Assembly (NCBI GenBank): GCA_016298065.1
Contig: JAEDDN010000001.1
Span: 62,001 to 126,000 of the forward strand
Direction: 5' to 3'
DNA: 64,000 nucleotides
From: Oscillospiraceae bacterium
GTDB lineage: Bacteria; Bacillota; Clostridia; Oscillospirales; Ruminococcaceae
This document shows positions 34,572 to 43,170 of this stretch, in pieces; positions within the stretch are counted from its first letter, which is position 1, and each line of letters starts with the position of its first letter. The notes under the pieces are model-generated. The model made no database searches and was not told the DNA's origin. It was given only the letters and a program-made list of their open reading frames with translations. A program made the translations under genes and the position numbers.

Positions 34572-35171
34572 TTGTATATTAAGAAAACACAAGGTTATGT
34601 TATTAAACATAATAAGAGGTCGCTTAATAAGAATTTATTGAGTGGTATTAAAAACTTATTTATTGATAAAAGTGTTCACTTTCTTAATTGGGTTGCAATT
34701 CCCGATGAAAAACTATGTGTGAATTGCAACGAAATGAGTGGTAAGGTTTATGATAGGAATGAACTAATATTTCCTGTCCCTCCATTACATTTACACTGTC
34801 GCTGTTGTATAAAACCTATCAAAACGATTGAAGCAGGAAAATCTACAAATCAAGGTAATAACGGAGCTGACTGGTGGCTTAAAAATAAAAACAAACTGCC
34901 GAATAATTATATTACTTTAGAAGAAGCACTTAAACTCGGATTTAGATTTAAAAAAGGTAATTTAGCTGAAGTTGCCCCGGATAAAATACTCACAAGAGGT
35001 CAGTATTATAATCGAAATGGTCATTTACCGACTAAACCGGGAAGGATTTGGTATGAAGCTGATATCAATTATAACAGTGGTTTTCGAAACGAGCAAAGAA
35101 TTCTCTACTCAAATGATGGATTATTATTTGTGACTTACGACCATTACAGGACATTTATTGAGATTATATAG
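34572..35171 (+). CDS. Barnase-like ribonuclease toxin with an N-terminal Mu-F-like zinc motif
   Basis: The C-terminal 95 residues (about 105-199) match barnase nearly end to end: KLPNNYIT, KGNLAEVAP, WYEADINYNSGFRNEQRILYS and DHYRTF. The catalytic residues are all present: Glu162 (general base), Arg172, Arg176 and His191 (general acid). It should cleave RNA. The N-terminal half has a Cys/His cluster (CVNC at 49-52, HLHCRCC at 73-79) like the C-terminal knuckle of phage Mu-F/SPP1 gp7-type minor head proteins. There is no signal peptide. The start is TTG, 10 bases after AGGAG; an upstream in-frame stop at 34563 rules out a longer reading. The barstar-like inhibitor follows after 11 bases. Base composition appears AT-richer than its neighbours, hinting at transfer. 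Confidence 0.9.
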   Translation: MYIKKTQGYVIKHNKRSLNKNLLSGIKNLFIDKSVHFLNWVAIPDEKLCVNCNEMSGKVYDRNELIFPVPPLHLHCRCCIKPIKTIEAGKSTNQGNNGADWWLKNKNKLPNNYITLEEALKLGFRFKKGNLAEVAPDKILTRGQYYNRNGHLPTKPGRIWYEADINYNSGFRNEQRILYSNDGLLFVTYDHYRTFIEII

Positions 35172-35182
35172 GGAGAAAGATA

Positions 35183-35464
35183 ATGAAAAACATAACATTA
35201 AATTTTGAAAACTGTAAGTATATTTCTGAAATCCACAAGGTACTAAAAACCGGCTTCGATCTTCCGGATTATTACGGAGAAAATTGGGACGCACTATGGG
35301 ACTGCCTTGACGGATTATTTTATGATGAGGGTAAAGTCGTTGTAGAAATTCACAACTTGAATTCCTTAAAAGATGAATTGCAACACGCAATAAAGCCTAT
35401 GTTGGAGGTATTTAAGGATGTTCATATCAATACGCCGAATGTAGAATTTAGGCTTGTTTCATAA
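35183..35464 (+). CDS. Barstar-like ribonuclease inhibitor (immunity protein)
   Basis: The 93-residue protein aligns with barstar along its length: FDLPDYYGENWDALWDCL is almost the classical helix-2 region. The key barnase-contacting residues are kept: Tyr30/Tyr31, Asp36, Trp39 and Asp40. The acidic helix plugs the ribonuclease active site. GGGAGAAAG lies just before the ATG, 11 bases after the toxin gene, so translation of toxin and inhibitor is likely coupled. This gene pair is a complete toxin-immunity module. A strong terminator follows at 35503-35545. Confidence 0.93.
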   Translation: MKNITLNFENCKYISEIHKVLKTGFDLPDYYGENWDALWDCLDGLFYDEGKVVVEIHNLNSLKDELQHAIKPMLEVFKDVHINTPNVEFRLVS

Positions 35465-35502
35465 TGGCTTAATTATTATAAAGAGCTATTAAAGAAGTAT
35501 AG

Positions 35503-35547
35503 AAAAACGGTGTAGTAGGTTTATAAAAACTACTACACCGTTTTTAT
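35503..35547 (+). terminator. Terminator of the barnase-barstar module
   Basis: A 16-bp perfect stem (35503-35518 with 35530-35545) with an 11-base loop ends in five T. A-rich 5' and T-rich 3' arms make it usable in both directions. Confidence 0.9.
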
Positions 35548-35699
35548 TATTTTTAGAGTAAATGTCAGATAGATTACGTCTTTTTAATTTTATATAATCA
35601 TAAAAATATTTCACAGCATACCTAATATGACAAAATTTACCAGTAAACTATATTATACTTAAACCGTCAAAACAAATTTTAAGAAAGGTATGTTTGCTA

Positions 35700-37997
35700 A
35701 TGAAAGTGGAGGCAGTAAAAGCAAAGGAAGTTAAAACAAAATATATGAAGGCGAAAGTAATAAAGATTATATTTACTGCTTTTGCGTCATTTGTTTTTTC
35801 AAGAGGAAGCGTTGTGGGGGTGTTAAACCCGTTTGCAGTTGCGTTTACTGCCGGGCAACCCTTTAACCTTGCGATTATAACATATATAGGAAGCGTGCTG
35901 GGATTTCTCACTATGGGGATAAATACCGAACGCATACTGTCTGTTTTAATGCTCACGGTTTTAATGGCGATAAAGTTTATATTTAAAAGCGTTAAGTTTT
36001 CAGACACAAAAGCCTTTACCTGTGCGAGCGCCTTTTTTGCGAGCCTTGTAGTAAATATAGGAGGCTTTATGATACTTGATTTCGGCGTCACGGATATGGT
36101 GATACGAATTTGCGAAACAGTGTTGACAGGCGGACTTACTTATTTTGTAAAGGTTTGTGCCGAAACCGATTATTTTGCAAAAAAACCGTTTAACAGACTT
36201 CAGATGTCCTCGCTTGTTATTTTACTTATGATTTTTTCCCTTTCACTTTTTAATATTAGCTTTTCGGGGTTTAATATAGGGATAATATTCTCTCTTATAT
36301 TAGTGCTTACAGCAGGCTTTCATTACAATATTACAGGCGGCGCAATTTCAGGCATACTTTTTGCCGTTACAATACTGTCTTACGATACGTCGTATATATA
36401 TCTGAGTATGGTGATAATTATAGCGTCGCTTATTTCGAGTATTTTTTCGCCTTTAGGCAAAATCGTGCAGGCGGGCACCTTTTTATCGGTGTCTGTTTTC
36501 AGTATACTGATTGTCGGTGTGGATATAAATATGCTTTTTAACTTTTTGAGTTTAGCGGCAGGTGCAGGGCTTTACCTTGTAATCCCACGCAGTGTGACAA
36601 AGGCTTTTGAGCCGAGCATACCAAATAAGAATAACGACACCGATATAAAAATGAATGTAGAACAAAGGCTCTCCTTTGCTTCGGAAACAATAAAGGACTT
36701 GCAGGCGTCTCTTCAAAAGGTATCGGGCAGGATGAACGATATAACCGAAAAGCCTTTGACTTCGCTTTACAATTCAACCGTCAATAATCTTTGCAAAAAC
36801 TGCGGGATGAGGATTTTCTGCTGGGACGATAACTATAATTCCACCGCCGACAGCTTTTACAAAATGGTGGATATAATGAAGAAAAACGGCTCTGTAACAA
36901 AAGATGATTTGGCAGAAGATAAAAAGTTTAGCTGTGCTAAAGAGGACGAGCTTTTAAAAAGATTAAATAAAAGCTACGGCGAATATAAGGCAAATCAGGC
37001 AAATAAAAGGCGTTTGCATCAGATACAGTCTTTAGCTATAGAACAGCTTTCGGGCGTATCTCAAATGCTTATGGAGGTAAGCGAGGAAATATCGCTTATG
37101 AAGGAAAACGACGATGAATCTGCCCAAAAGGTAAGAGAGCTTTTTGATTATTTGGAAATATCGGTGACGGGTGTTTTTTGTACCAAAAATCAGTTTGACC
37201 GAATGGAAATAGATATTTATTTGTCTTCACAAACCGAGCTTGATTTGGAGGAGATACAAGCAGAGCTTTCACTAAGCTTACAAAGGAGCTTTGCGCTTCC
37301 TATAATATCTCAGGTAAACTCGAAAATAAGAATGTCGGTGTTTGAAAAAGCAAATTATACTTTGTCGTTCGGCGTTTGTCAAAGTGCCTATTCCGATAAA
37401 GGCACAAGCGGCGACAGCTATGAATATTTTATCGACAATAAGGGCAACGCCTTCTTAGTATTAAGCGACGGTATGGGCACCGGAAAAAGAGCAGCGCTGG
37501 ACAGTAAAATGACCTGCTCGATTATTTTAAAGCTTATAAAAGCAGGCTTCGGGCTTTCCTCGATAATAAAATTTGTAAATTCTTCACTTCAGATAAAATC
37601 CTCAGATGAGAGTCTTTCTACCATAGATTTAAGCAAGTTGGATTTGTATACAGGGCAGATAGACTTTTACAAAGCGGGCAGCGCAGTATCGTATCTTATT
37701 ATGGGAGATAATTTTGTAAGGGTTAATACCGATTCTTTGCCGGTAGGTATCTTGCAGGGTATAGATTTTGATAAACACAGCTTTATCTTAAAGGATTCCG
37801 ATATGGTTGTAATGCTGTCTGACGGGCTTTGTTGCGTAGACGAACAACTTTTAAAAAGAGCCATAATATCCTTTAAAAATCTTCCGCCTCAAATAATTGC
37901 GCAGAATTTGTGCGAGATTGCAAAACGCTTTTCCAAAGAGGAGGATAAGGACGATATTACCGTTGCAATTTTAAAAGTTAAGGAGAGTAAGATATAG
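35700..37997 (+). CDS. spoIIE: SpoIIE-like membrane serine phosphatase
   Basis: The product (about 765 residues) has an N-terminal membrane domain (about ten helices to residue ~300), a central helical region (about 310-560) with CKNCGMRIFCW near 365, and a C-terminal PP2C-type phosphatase domain (KGTSGDSYEYF, VLSDGMGTGKRAALDS, VVMLSDGL, EDKDDITVAILKV). SpoIIE dephosphorylates SpoIIAA to release sigma-F in the forespore and acts at the asymmetric septum. The metal-binding Asp residues are in place. I prefer ATG 35700, 11 bases after AGAAAGG, over the TTG two codons upstream. The first 25 residues are basic. Confidence 0.93.
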   Translation: MKVEAVKAKEVKTKYMKAKVIKIIFTAFASFVFSRGSVVGVLNPFAVAFTAGQPFNLAIITYIGSVLGFLTMGINTERILSVLMLTVLMAIKFIFKSVKFSDTKAFTCASAFFASLVVNIGGFMILDFGVTDMVIRICETVLTGGLTYFVKVCAETDYFAKKPFNRLQMSSLVILLMIFSLSLFNISFSGFNIGIIFSLILVLTAGFHYNITGGAISGILFAVTILSYDTSYIYLSMVIIIASLISSIFSPLGKIVQAGTFLSVSVFSILIVGVDINMLFNFLSLAAGAGLYLVIPRSVTKAFEPSIPNKNNDTDIKMNVEQRLSFASETIKDLQASLQKVSGRMNDITEKPLTSLYNSTVNNLCKNCGMRIFCWDDNYNSTADSFYKMVDIMKKNGSVTKDDLAEDKKFSCAKEDELLKRLNKSYGEYKANQANKRRLHQIQSLAIEQLSGVSQMLMEVSEEISLMKENDDESAQKVRELFDYLEISVTGVFCTKNQFDRMEIDIYLSSQTELDLEEIQAELSLSLQRSFALPIISQVNSKIRMSVFEKANYTLSFGVCQSAYSDKGTSGDSYEYFIDNKGNAFLVLSDGMGTGKRAALDSKMTCSIILKLIKAGFGLSSIIKFVNSSLQIKSSDESLSTIDLSKLDLYTGQIDFYKAGSAVSYLIMGDNFVRVNTDSLPVGILQGIDFDKHSFILKDSDMVVMLSDGLCCVDEQLLKRAIISFKNLPPQIIAQNLCEIAKRFSKEEDKDDITVAILKVKESKI

Positions 37998-38067
37998 ACA
38001 TAAAATAAAGATTGTTATATAATAAGAATAAACTTTAAAGGTTAATTTATTAAAAAGGGTGATAGCG

Positions 38068-39504
38068 GTGAAAAATATTAAAAAACTACTAGCCGTTATC
38101 ACTCTTTTTGCAGTTTTAAATATGCCTATACTTACCCTTGCGGAAGAAGCCGACATATCCTCAGACGAATCGCAAAGTATTACTTCTTCCGAAACCGATA
38201 CTTCGGATAGCTCCGACACACAAAGCAAGCAAACCGACACATCTTCAGATGAAAGTGAGAGCATATCGGGAAAAACCTCATCAGATACACAGAGTAATAA
38301 TGAAGCGGATGCACAGATAAATGAAAGCACCGCACAGGAAGTGCCGAATACTACCGAAAGTACACCATATTCTTATTCTCAAAGAGCAGGCAGAACCCAA
38401 AGAATATCATCAGAGTTTGAGGATTACGATACCTCGCAGACAATAGCAGGGAACACTTTGTGGAACAATACGCTTAATAATACCTTGTCCTTTGCGTGCG
38501 ACTGGCTTAGTAGTTACGATAGGGGAAACCTTTACTTTTTCTGTATGGGCGTTTCGGGTAAAAGCGCCTCGTCAAGCGACGTTACGAAATATATTGTACA
38601 CTCGTCAGAGCTTGAAACCAACGACATTATAGACATAGAATATGCGGTTTTAAACACCACCTTTTGCGGATATGACGCCACCGATTTATACGGGACAAAT
38701 CTTGTAAGAGAAATATATGAGTATGACGGCTTTCAAAATGAGGGCATTAAAGTTTTAGTATATGCATTGTTGTCGCTTGACAGCAATGGTTATAAGATAG
38801 GCGATATAGCTTCTGTTTCACGAGATGAACTTTGCGAGTATATATTAAATCGTCAGAATGACGACGGAGGCTTTTGTGAGAAAGAAAATATGCAAAGCGA
38901 TGTAATTTCCACCGCTTTGGCTGTTACTGCGCTTAGCGGTTATAAAAATGACGCCGAGATTTCTCGGGCAATATCAAAGGCGATAACTTATTTATCAGCG
39001 GTTCAACAAGCCGACGCAGGCTTTATAATTAACGAAAATGAAAGCTTAGAGGCTTGCGCAGACGTTATTGTTGCACTTTATTCTTTAGGGCTTTCGGCTA
39101 ATGACGAGCGTTTTGTAAAAAACGATTATACCTTAATAGATGAGCTTTTAAACTACACAAATGCAGACGGAGGCTTTTGTCTTTTTGAGGGCGAGTTAAG
39201 CTCTGCTCAGGCAACAGAGTCGGCCGTTTTGGCGCTAAACAGTATTAAAAAAGCCTCAAGCGTTTATACTATGTCAAACGAGCTTGTCGGTAAAGATACT
39301 GCCGACGCTATAGAAAACGTTATAAACACGGTAAAAGGACATAAAAAAGCCGCCGTTTTAATTTTAGTAATAGTAGTTTTGGTTATTGCGGCGATAGTGG
39401 GCGTGATTTTAACCTTGATGAAAAAGAAAAGGTTAAAAAAGCCGTCGGAGAGTGACGAAGCGTCAGAAGATGACATTGAAGTTTACGATACAAATGACGA
39501 GTAA
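38068..39504 (+). CDS. Cell-surface protein with prenyltransferase-like repeats and a C-terminal membrane anchor
   Basis: The product (about 478 residues) begins at GTG 38068, with AAAGGG 8 bases upstream, and has a signal peptide (LLAVITLFAVLNMPILTLAE). A Ser/Thr/Asp/Glu-rich stretch (about 30-110) follows. The body contains alpha/alpha-barrel repeats of the squalene-hopene/prenyltransferase type, seen as NRQNDDGGFCE, VQQADAGF and TNADGGFCLFE with alternating helices. There is no DXDD or catalytic zinc set, so it is probably not an enzyme. A membrane helix (about 430-455: AAVLILVIVVLVIAAIVGVIL) and an acidic cytoplasmic tail end the protein. Function unknown; a surface or binding role is likely. 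Confidence 0.75.
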   Translation: MKNIKKLLAVITLFAVLNMPILTLAEEADISSDESQSITSSETDTSDSSDTQSKQTDTSSDESESISGKTSSDTQSNNEADAQINESTAQEVPNTTESTPYSYSQRAGRTQRISSEFEDYDTSQTIAGNTLWNNTLNNTLSFACDWLSSYDRGNLYFFCMGVSGKSASSSDVTKYIVHSSELETNDIIDIEYAVLNTTFCGYDATDLYGTNLVREIYEYDGFQNEGIKVLVYALLSLDSNGYKIGDIASVSRDELCEYILNRQNDDGGFCEKENMQSDVISTALAVTALSGYKNDAEISRAISKAITYLSAVQQADAGFIINENESLEACADVIVALYSLGLSANDERFVKNDYTLIDELLNYTNADGGFCLFEGELSSAQATESAVLALNSIKKASSVYTMSNELVGKDTADAIENVINTVKGHKKAAVLILVIVVLVIAAIVGVILTLMKKKRLKKPSESDEASEDDIEVYDTNDE

Positions 39505-39512
39505 AATTTTAT

Positions 39513-39557
39513 GCCTTAGAGCAAAGGAATTTAGCCCCTTTGCTCTAAGGCGTTTTT
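39513..39557 (+). terminator. Rho-independent terminator of the repeat surface protein gene
   Basis: A 15-bp perfect stem (39513-39527 with 39537-39551) with a 9-base loop is followed by a T-run. Confidence 0.9.
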
Positions 39558-39569
39558 ATTTAAGTACTA

Positions 39570-39598
39570 TTGCATAAAATAAATATATGTGTTAAAAT
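39570..39598 (+). promoter_or_regulatory. Promoter of the lipoprotein gene
   Basis: TTGCAT (39570-39575) and TAAAAT (39593-39598) are 17 bases apart, with TGT before the -10 (extended -10). Confidence 0.65.
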
Positions 39599-39651
39599 TT
39601 ATGTAAATATTCAAAAAAATATAGTATAAATTCTGTTTTGGGAGGCTTACT

Positions 39652-40137
39652 ATGAAAAATGTTTTAAGGATTTTATCCTTATGTATGGTAATGCTTTTGG
39701 CTGTGGGAGTAATCTTTTCTTTCGCCGCCTGCGGTAAGGATAATTCCGATGACATCTACTCAAATATAAGCGGCTCGGAAGACTCGTGGAATGGCGTTAA
39801 GCTAAAAACAGGCGATATTTTAAGCGTTGTTCCGCCCGTGAATAATACTGTAGCGTACTGGGAAACAAATTACGGTAAAAAGAGTGAGGCGGTTACACTT
39901 TACTTTGCGGTAGATATTGAGCAGTTTCAGGAGTATGCAGACAGCCTTTTAAACGACGGCTGGGAGATAAATAACGGCAATAATATTGACACGGCAATAT
40001 ATAAAAGAGGCACAAATTACTATGCCGATTTTATAAAGGGCAACAGAGAAATTCACATTTCCTACAGTGACGGCGGAGGGCTTACCTCGCTTGACTGGTC
40101 CTATAGTATGTCTGTGGAAGTAATTTATAATTATTAG
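39652..40137 (+). CDS. Uncharacterised lipoprotein
   Basis: The 161-residue protein has a lipoprotein signal peptide: MKNVLRILSL, a hydrophobic core and a lipobox ending FAAC at about residue 27, the cysteine that Lgt would modify. The mature part is acidic and has no domain I can name; it has alternating strands (AVTLYFAVDIEQFQEYADSL, TAIYKRGTNYYADF, IHISYSD) suggesting a small alpha/beta fold. GGGAGG precedes the ATG. It lies 14 bases upstream of the DegV gene and may be co-transcribed. Confidence 0.8.
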   Translation: MKNVLRILSLCMVMLLAVGVIFSFAACGKDNSDDIYSNISGSEDSWNGVKLKTGDILSVVPPVNNTVAYWETNYGKKSEAVTLYFAVDIEQFQEYADSLLNDGWEINNGNNIDTAIYKRGTNYYADFIKGNREIHISYSDGGGLTSLDWSYSMSVEVIYNY

Positions 40138-40151
40138 AGGGGAAGATTATA

Positions 40152-40997
40152 ATGGAAAAAATAAAAATTACCTGCGATTCTACCTGTGATTTAGGACAAG
40201 AATTATACGATAAATACGACATAGAAGTCGTGCCTTTACATGTAATAATGGGCGACAAAGACTTAATGGACGGCATAGAGGTATCCCCAAGCGAAATATT
40301 TGATTTTGTAAGTAAAACGGGAGTATTGCCGAAAACTGCGGCACGCTCGGTTGACGAATATATGAGTGTATTTTCTAAATACACCGATGAAGGCTATAGC
40401 GTAATACATATAAGTATAAGCAGTGATATGTCGTCATCTCACCAAAACGCTTTAATTGCGGCAGGAGAGCTACAAAATGTATATGTTATAGACAGTAAGA
40501 ATCTTTCTACCGGCTCGGGACACCTTGCCGTAGCTGCTGCAGAGCTTATAAAGGAAGGCTTAACAGCAACTGAAATTGTCGACAAGGTAAACGAAATGAA
40601 AGAGCGTCTTGACGTGAGCTTTGTTATCGATACCTTGGAATATCTGCATAAGGGCGGACGTTGTTCCTCGGTAGCGGCACTCGGCGCAAACCTTTTAAAA
40701 TTAAAGCCTTGTATACTTGTAAAAGACGGTACAATGAGCGTCGGCAAAAAGTACAGAGGCTCTTTAGACAAATGCCTTGCGGAGTATATTGCCGATAAGC
40801 TAAAAGACAGAGACGATATCAAGACTAACCGTATATTTATAACCCATACCTGCCTTGATGATAAGTATGTAGAGCTTGCAAAGCAAGAGGTGCAAAAATA
40901 TCATCAGTTTGATGAGATTTTGGAAACCCGTGCAGGCGGCACAATAGCGTCACATTGCGGACCTAATACCTTGGGAATTTTATTCTTTAAAAAGTGA
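40152..40997 (+). CDS. DegV family fatty acid-binding protein
   Basis: The 281-residue protein matches DegV: the N-terminal TCDSTCDLGQEL, the ISSDMSSSHQNA serine-rich lipid-carboxylate site, DTLEYLHKGGRCSS and the C-terminal ETRAGGTIASHCGPNTLGI. In Firmicutes DegV/FakB proteins bind fatty acids and present them to FakA for phosphorylation. No fakA is near. GAGGGGAAG precedes the ATG. A 16-bp hairpin at 41002-41038 terminates the gene. Confidence 0.93.
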   Translation: MEKIKITCDSTCDLGQELYDKYDIEVVPLHVIMGDKDLMDGIEVSPSEIFDFVSKTGVLPKTAARSVDEYMSVFSKYTDEGYSVIHISISSDMSSSHQNALIAAGELQNVYVIDSKNLSTGSGHLAVAAAELIKEGLTATEIVDKVNEMKERLDVSFVIDTLEYLHKGGRCSSVAALGANLLKLKPCILVKDGTMSVGKKYRGSLDKCLAEYIADKLKDRDDIKTNRIFITHTCLDDKYVELAKQEVQKYHQFDEILETRAGGTIASHCGPNTLGILFFKK

Positions 40998-41001
40998 TTT
41001 T

Positions 41002-41039
41002 AAAGACTGTAATTGTTTAAAACAATTACAGTCTTTTTA
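41002..41039 (+). terminator. Terminator of the DegV gene
   Basis: A 16-bp perfect stem (41002-41017 with 41021-41036) with a 3-base loop ends in a T-run that abuts the recJ promoter. Confidence 0.92.
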
Positions 41040-41068
41040 TTGTAAAACTAAAAGATAAGTGTTAAAAT
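41040..41068 (+). promoter_or_regulatory. Promoter of the recJ-rel operon
   Basis: TTGTAA (41040-41045) and TAAAAT (41063-41068) are 17 bases apart, with TGT before the -10. Confidence 0.6.
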
Positions 41069-41101
41069 AATATTATGTATATCATTGAAGGAGGGATATT
41101 T

Positions 41102-43153
41102 ATGTCGATAAAAAGCTGGAAAATTCCTAAGACGGATAAATTGCAGGCACAAATGCTTTCTCAGTCGGCACAGATACCGCCTTTTTTGGCTGAGCTTCTT
41201 GTAAACAGAGGCTACACTATGAAAAATCAGCTTTCGGATTTTCTCTCAGACGAAGGTATATTAGACGATCCTTTTGATTTATGCGATATGGATATCGCCG
41301 TAGACAGAATAAAAAGAGCCCTTGATAATCGTGAAAAAATAGCGGTGTACGGCGACTATGACTGTGACGGAGTAACCTCTACGGCTATACTTACCTCCTA
41401 TCTTCAGACAATAGGTGCAGATGTAATTTACTATATCCCAAGCCGTGATACCGAAGGATACGGGCTTAACACCTCGGCTATAGAGCTTTTAGGCAGTAAG
41501 GGAATAAACCTCATTATCACGGTAGACAACGGAATTTCTGCTATAGACGAGGTTTCGTATGCTAATAATTTAGGAATAGACGTAATTATAACCGATCACC
41601 ATCAGGTTCCAAAAGTTTTGCCCGACGCTTTGGCAGTAATAAACCCACACAGAAAGGACTGCCGGTCAGCCTTTAAGGAACTTGCAGGGGTAGGAGTGGC
41701 ATTTAAACTTATTACTGCGCTTGAGGGCGGAGAATACGAATACACCTTAGAGCAGTATGCCGACTTAGTTGCAATAGGCACAATAGGCGACGTTGTATCG
41801 CTTGTGGAGGAAAACAGAACTATTGTTAAATACGGGCTTGATATGCTTAAACTTACCGATAATATAGGGCTTTGCGCCCTTATGGATATAGCGGGCATAA
41901 AGCGAGAAAAATTAAAGGCAGAAAGCATAGCCTTTGGAATATGCCCCAGAATTAACGCCGCAGGAAGAATGGCGGACGCTTCTCTGGCGGTAGAACTTTT
42001 ACTCTGTGACGATACTGCAAAGGCAATAAAGCTTGCGCAAGAAATAAACGACCTTAATATTAAACGCAAAGATATAGAAGAAACTACGCTTGAGGATATA
42101 GATAAAATTATCTTTAAAAATCCCGAATGTCTAAACGACAGAGTTCTTACCTTTGTCGGTAAGGACTGGCATCACGGCGTTATCGGCATAGCTTCGTCAA
42201 GACTTGTAGAAAAATACGGCAAGCCCAATATCTTATTATCTGAAACGGACGGAGTTTTAAGAGGAAGCGCCAGGAGCGTTGAAAACTTTTTGTTATATAA
42301 TGCTCTAAGTGCCTGTTCAGAGCACTTAAAGCAGTTTGGCGGTCATACTATGGCGGCGGGAATGACGCTTGATAAAGAGGATTTTAATGCCTTTAAAAAG
42401 TCGCTCGACTTATATACCGATACATACTACAAGGTTATGCCTCAGTACACCTATCAGGTGGATAAAATTATAGAAAAAAATGAACTTACCATAGAAAACA
42501 TAAAAAGTCTAAGTATTCTTGAGCCCTTTGGAGCAGGTAATCCCGAACCGATTTTTTTAATTAAAGGCGCAAGAATAACCGACATTTTGCCCGTATCCGA
42601 AAACAAGCACACAAGGGTGAGAATTAACTTTAACGGCTTGGAATTCGGCGCAATACAGTTTAATACTCCGACCGAGAGCTTTTCGTTTAATATCGGAAAT
42701 ACTATTGATATTCTTTGTAATATTTCGGTAAACCCTTATAACAATAAGGAATACCTCTCGCTTGTTATAAAGGATATTCACCTGACGGGCTTTGATCAGT
42801 ATAAATTCTTTAATGCAAAGACATATTATGAAATGTACTCACGAAGCGAACATTTAGACGAAAACATCATAAATAAAGCCGTTCCAAACAGGGATAAAAC
42901 GGCGGTGGTTTATAAATATCTTATGAAATCAAAGGGCTATAACGGAAATATTGACCTTCTTTATAACAGCTTTATAAAAGACGGTATCAATTATTTTCAG
43001 TTTAGGCTTATACTGGATATATTAAGCGATGTAAAGCTTATTACGGTAAGCCCTATGCTCGATGAAATCAAGCTGTTAAAGGTTGACTCAAAGGTCGATT
43101 TAAACTCAGCCGAAACCTTTAATAAGCTTAAGCGATGTGCCGAAAAAATTTAG
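41102..43153 (+). CDS. recJ: Single-stranded-DNA-specific exonuclease RecJ
   Basis: RecJ degrades single-stranded DNA 5'-3' in recombination and mismatch or base-excision repair. The 683-residue product has the DHH family motifs: DYDCDGVTSTAIL (motif I), ITVDNG (II) and ITDHHQ (III), and a DHHA1 domain with SGRARS-like GSARSV and GGHTMAAGM. The OB-type domain follows. I chose ATG 41102, 6 bases after AAGGAGGG; the ATG at 41075 would contain that site. The order recJ-rel is common in Firmicutes. Its end lies 17 bases before the rel start. Confidence 0.95.
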   Translation: MSIKSWKIPKTDKLQAQMLSQSAQIPPFLAELLVNRGYTMKNQLSDFLSDEGILDDPFDLCDMDIAVDRIKRALDNREKIAVYGDYDCDGVTSTAILTSYLQTIGADVIYYIPSRDTEGYGLNTSAIELLGSKGINLIITVDNGISAIDEVSYANNLGIDVIITDHHQVPKVLPDALAVINPHRKDCRSAFKELAGVGVAFKLITALEGGEYEYTLEQYADLVAIGTIGDVVSLVEENRTIVKYGLDMLKLTDNIGLCALMDIAGIKREKLKAESIAFGICPRINAAGRMADASLAVELLLCDDTAKAIKLAQEINDLNIKRKDIEETTLEDIDKIIFKNPECLNDRVLTFVGKDWHHGVIGIASSRLVEKYGKPNILLSETDGVLRGSARSVENFLLYNALSACSEHLKQFGGHTMAAGMTLDKEDFNAFKKSLDLYTDTYYKVMPQYTYQVDKIIEKNELTIENIKSLSILEPFGAGNPEPIFLIKGARITDILPVSENKHTRVRINFNGLEFGAIQFNTPTESFSFNIGNTIDILCNISVNPYNNKEYLSLVIKDIHLTGFDQYKFFNAKTYYEMYSRSEHLDENIINKAVPNRDKTAVVYKYLMKSKGYNGNIDLLYNSFIKDGINYFQFRLILDILSDVKLITVSPMLDEIKLLKVDSKVDLNSAETFNKLKRCAEKI

Positions 43154-43170
43154 TGAAAGGAGAGCTTAAA

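Noticed and set aside
34572..35171. Remnant prophage
   Set aside because: Only a short Mu-F-like motif is present; no capsid, terminase, integrase or attachment-site repeats are nearby.
41075..41101. Longer starts for recJ and similarly for rel, lgt, the DAGK-like gene, gltX and oadG
   Set aside because: In each case the better ribosome binding site lies inside the extended reading, or the predicted transcript starts downstream of it.
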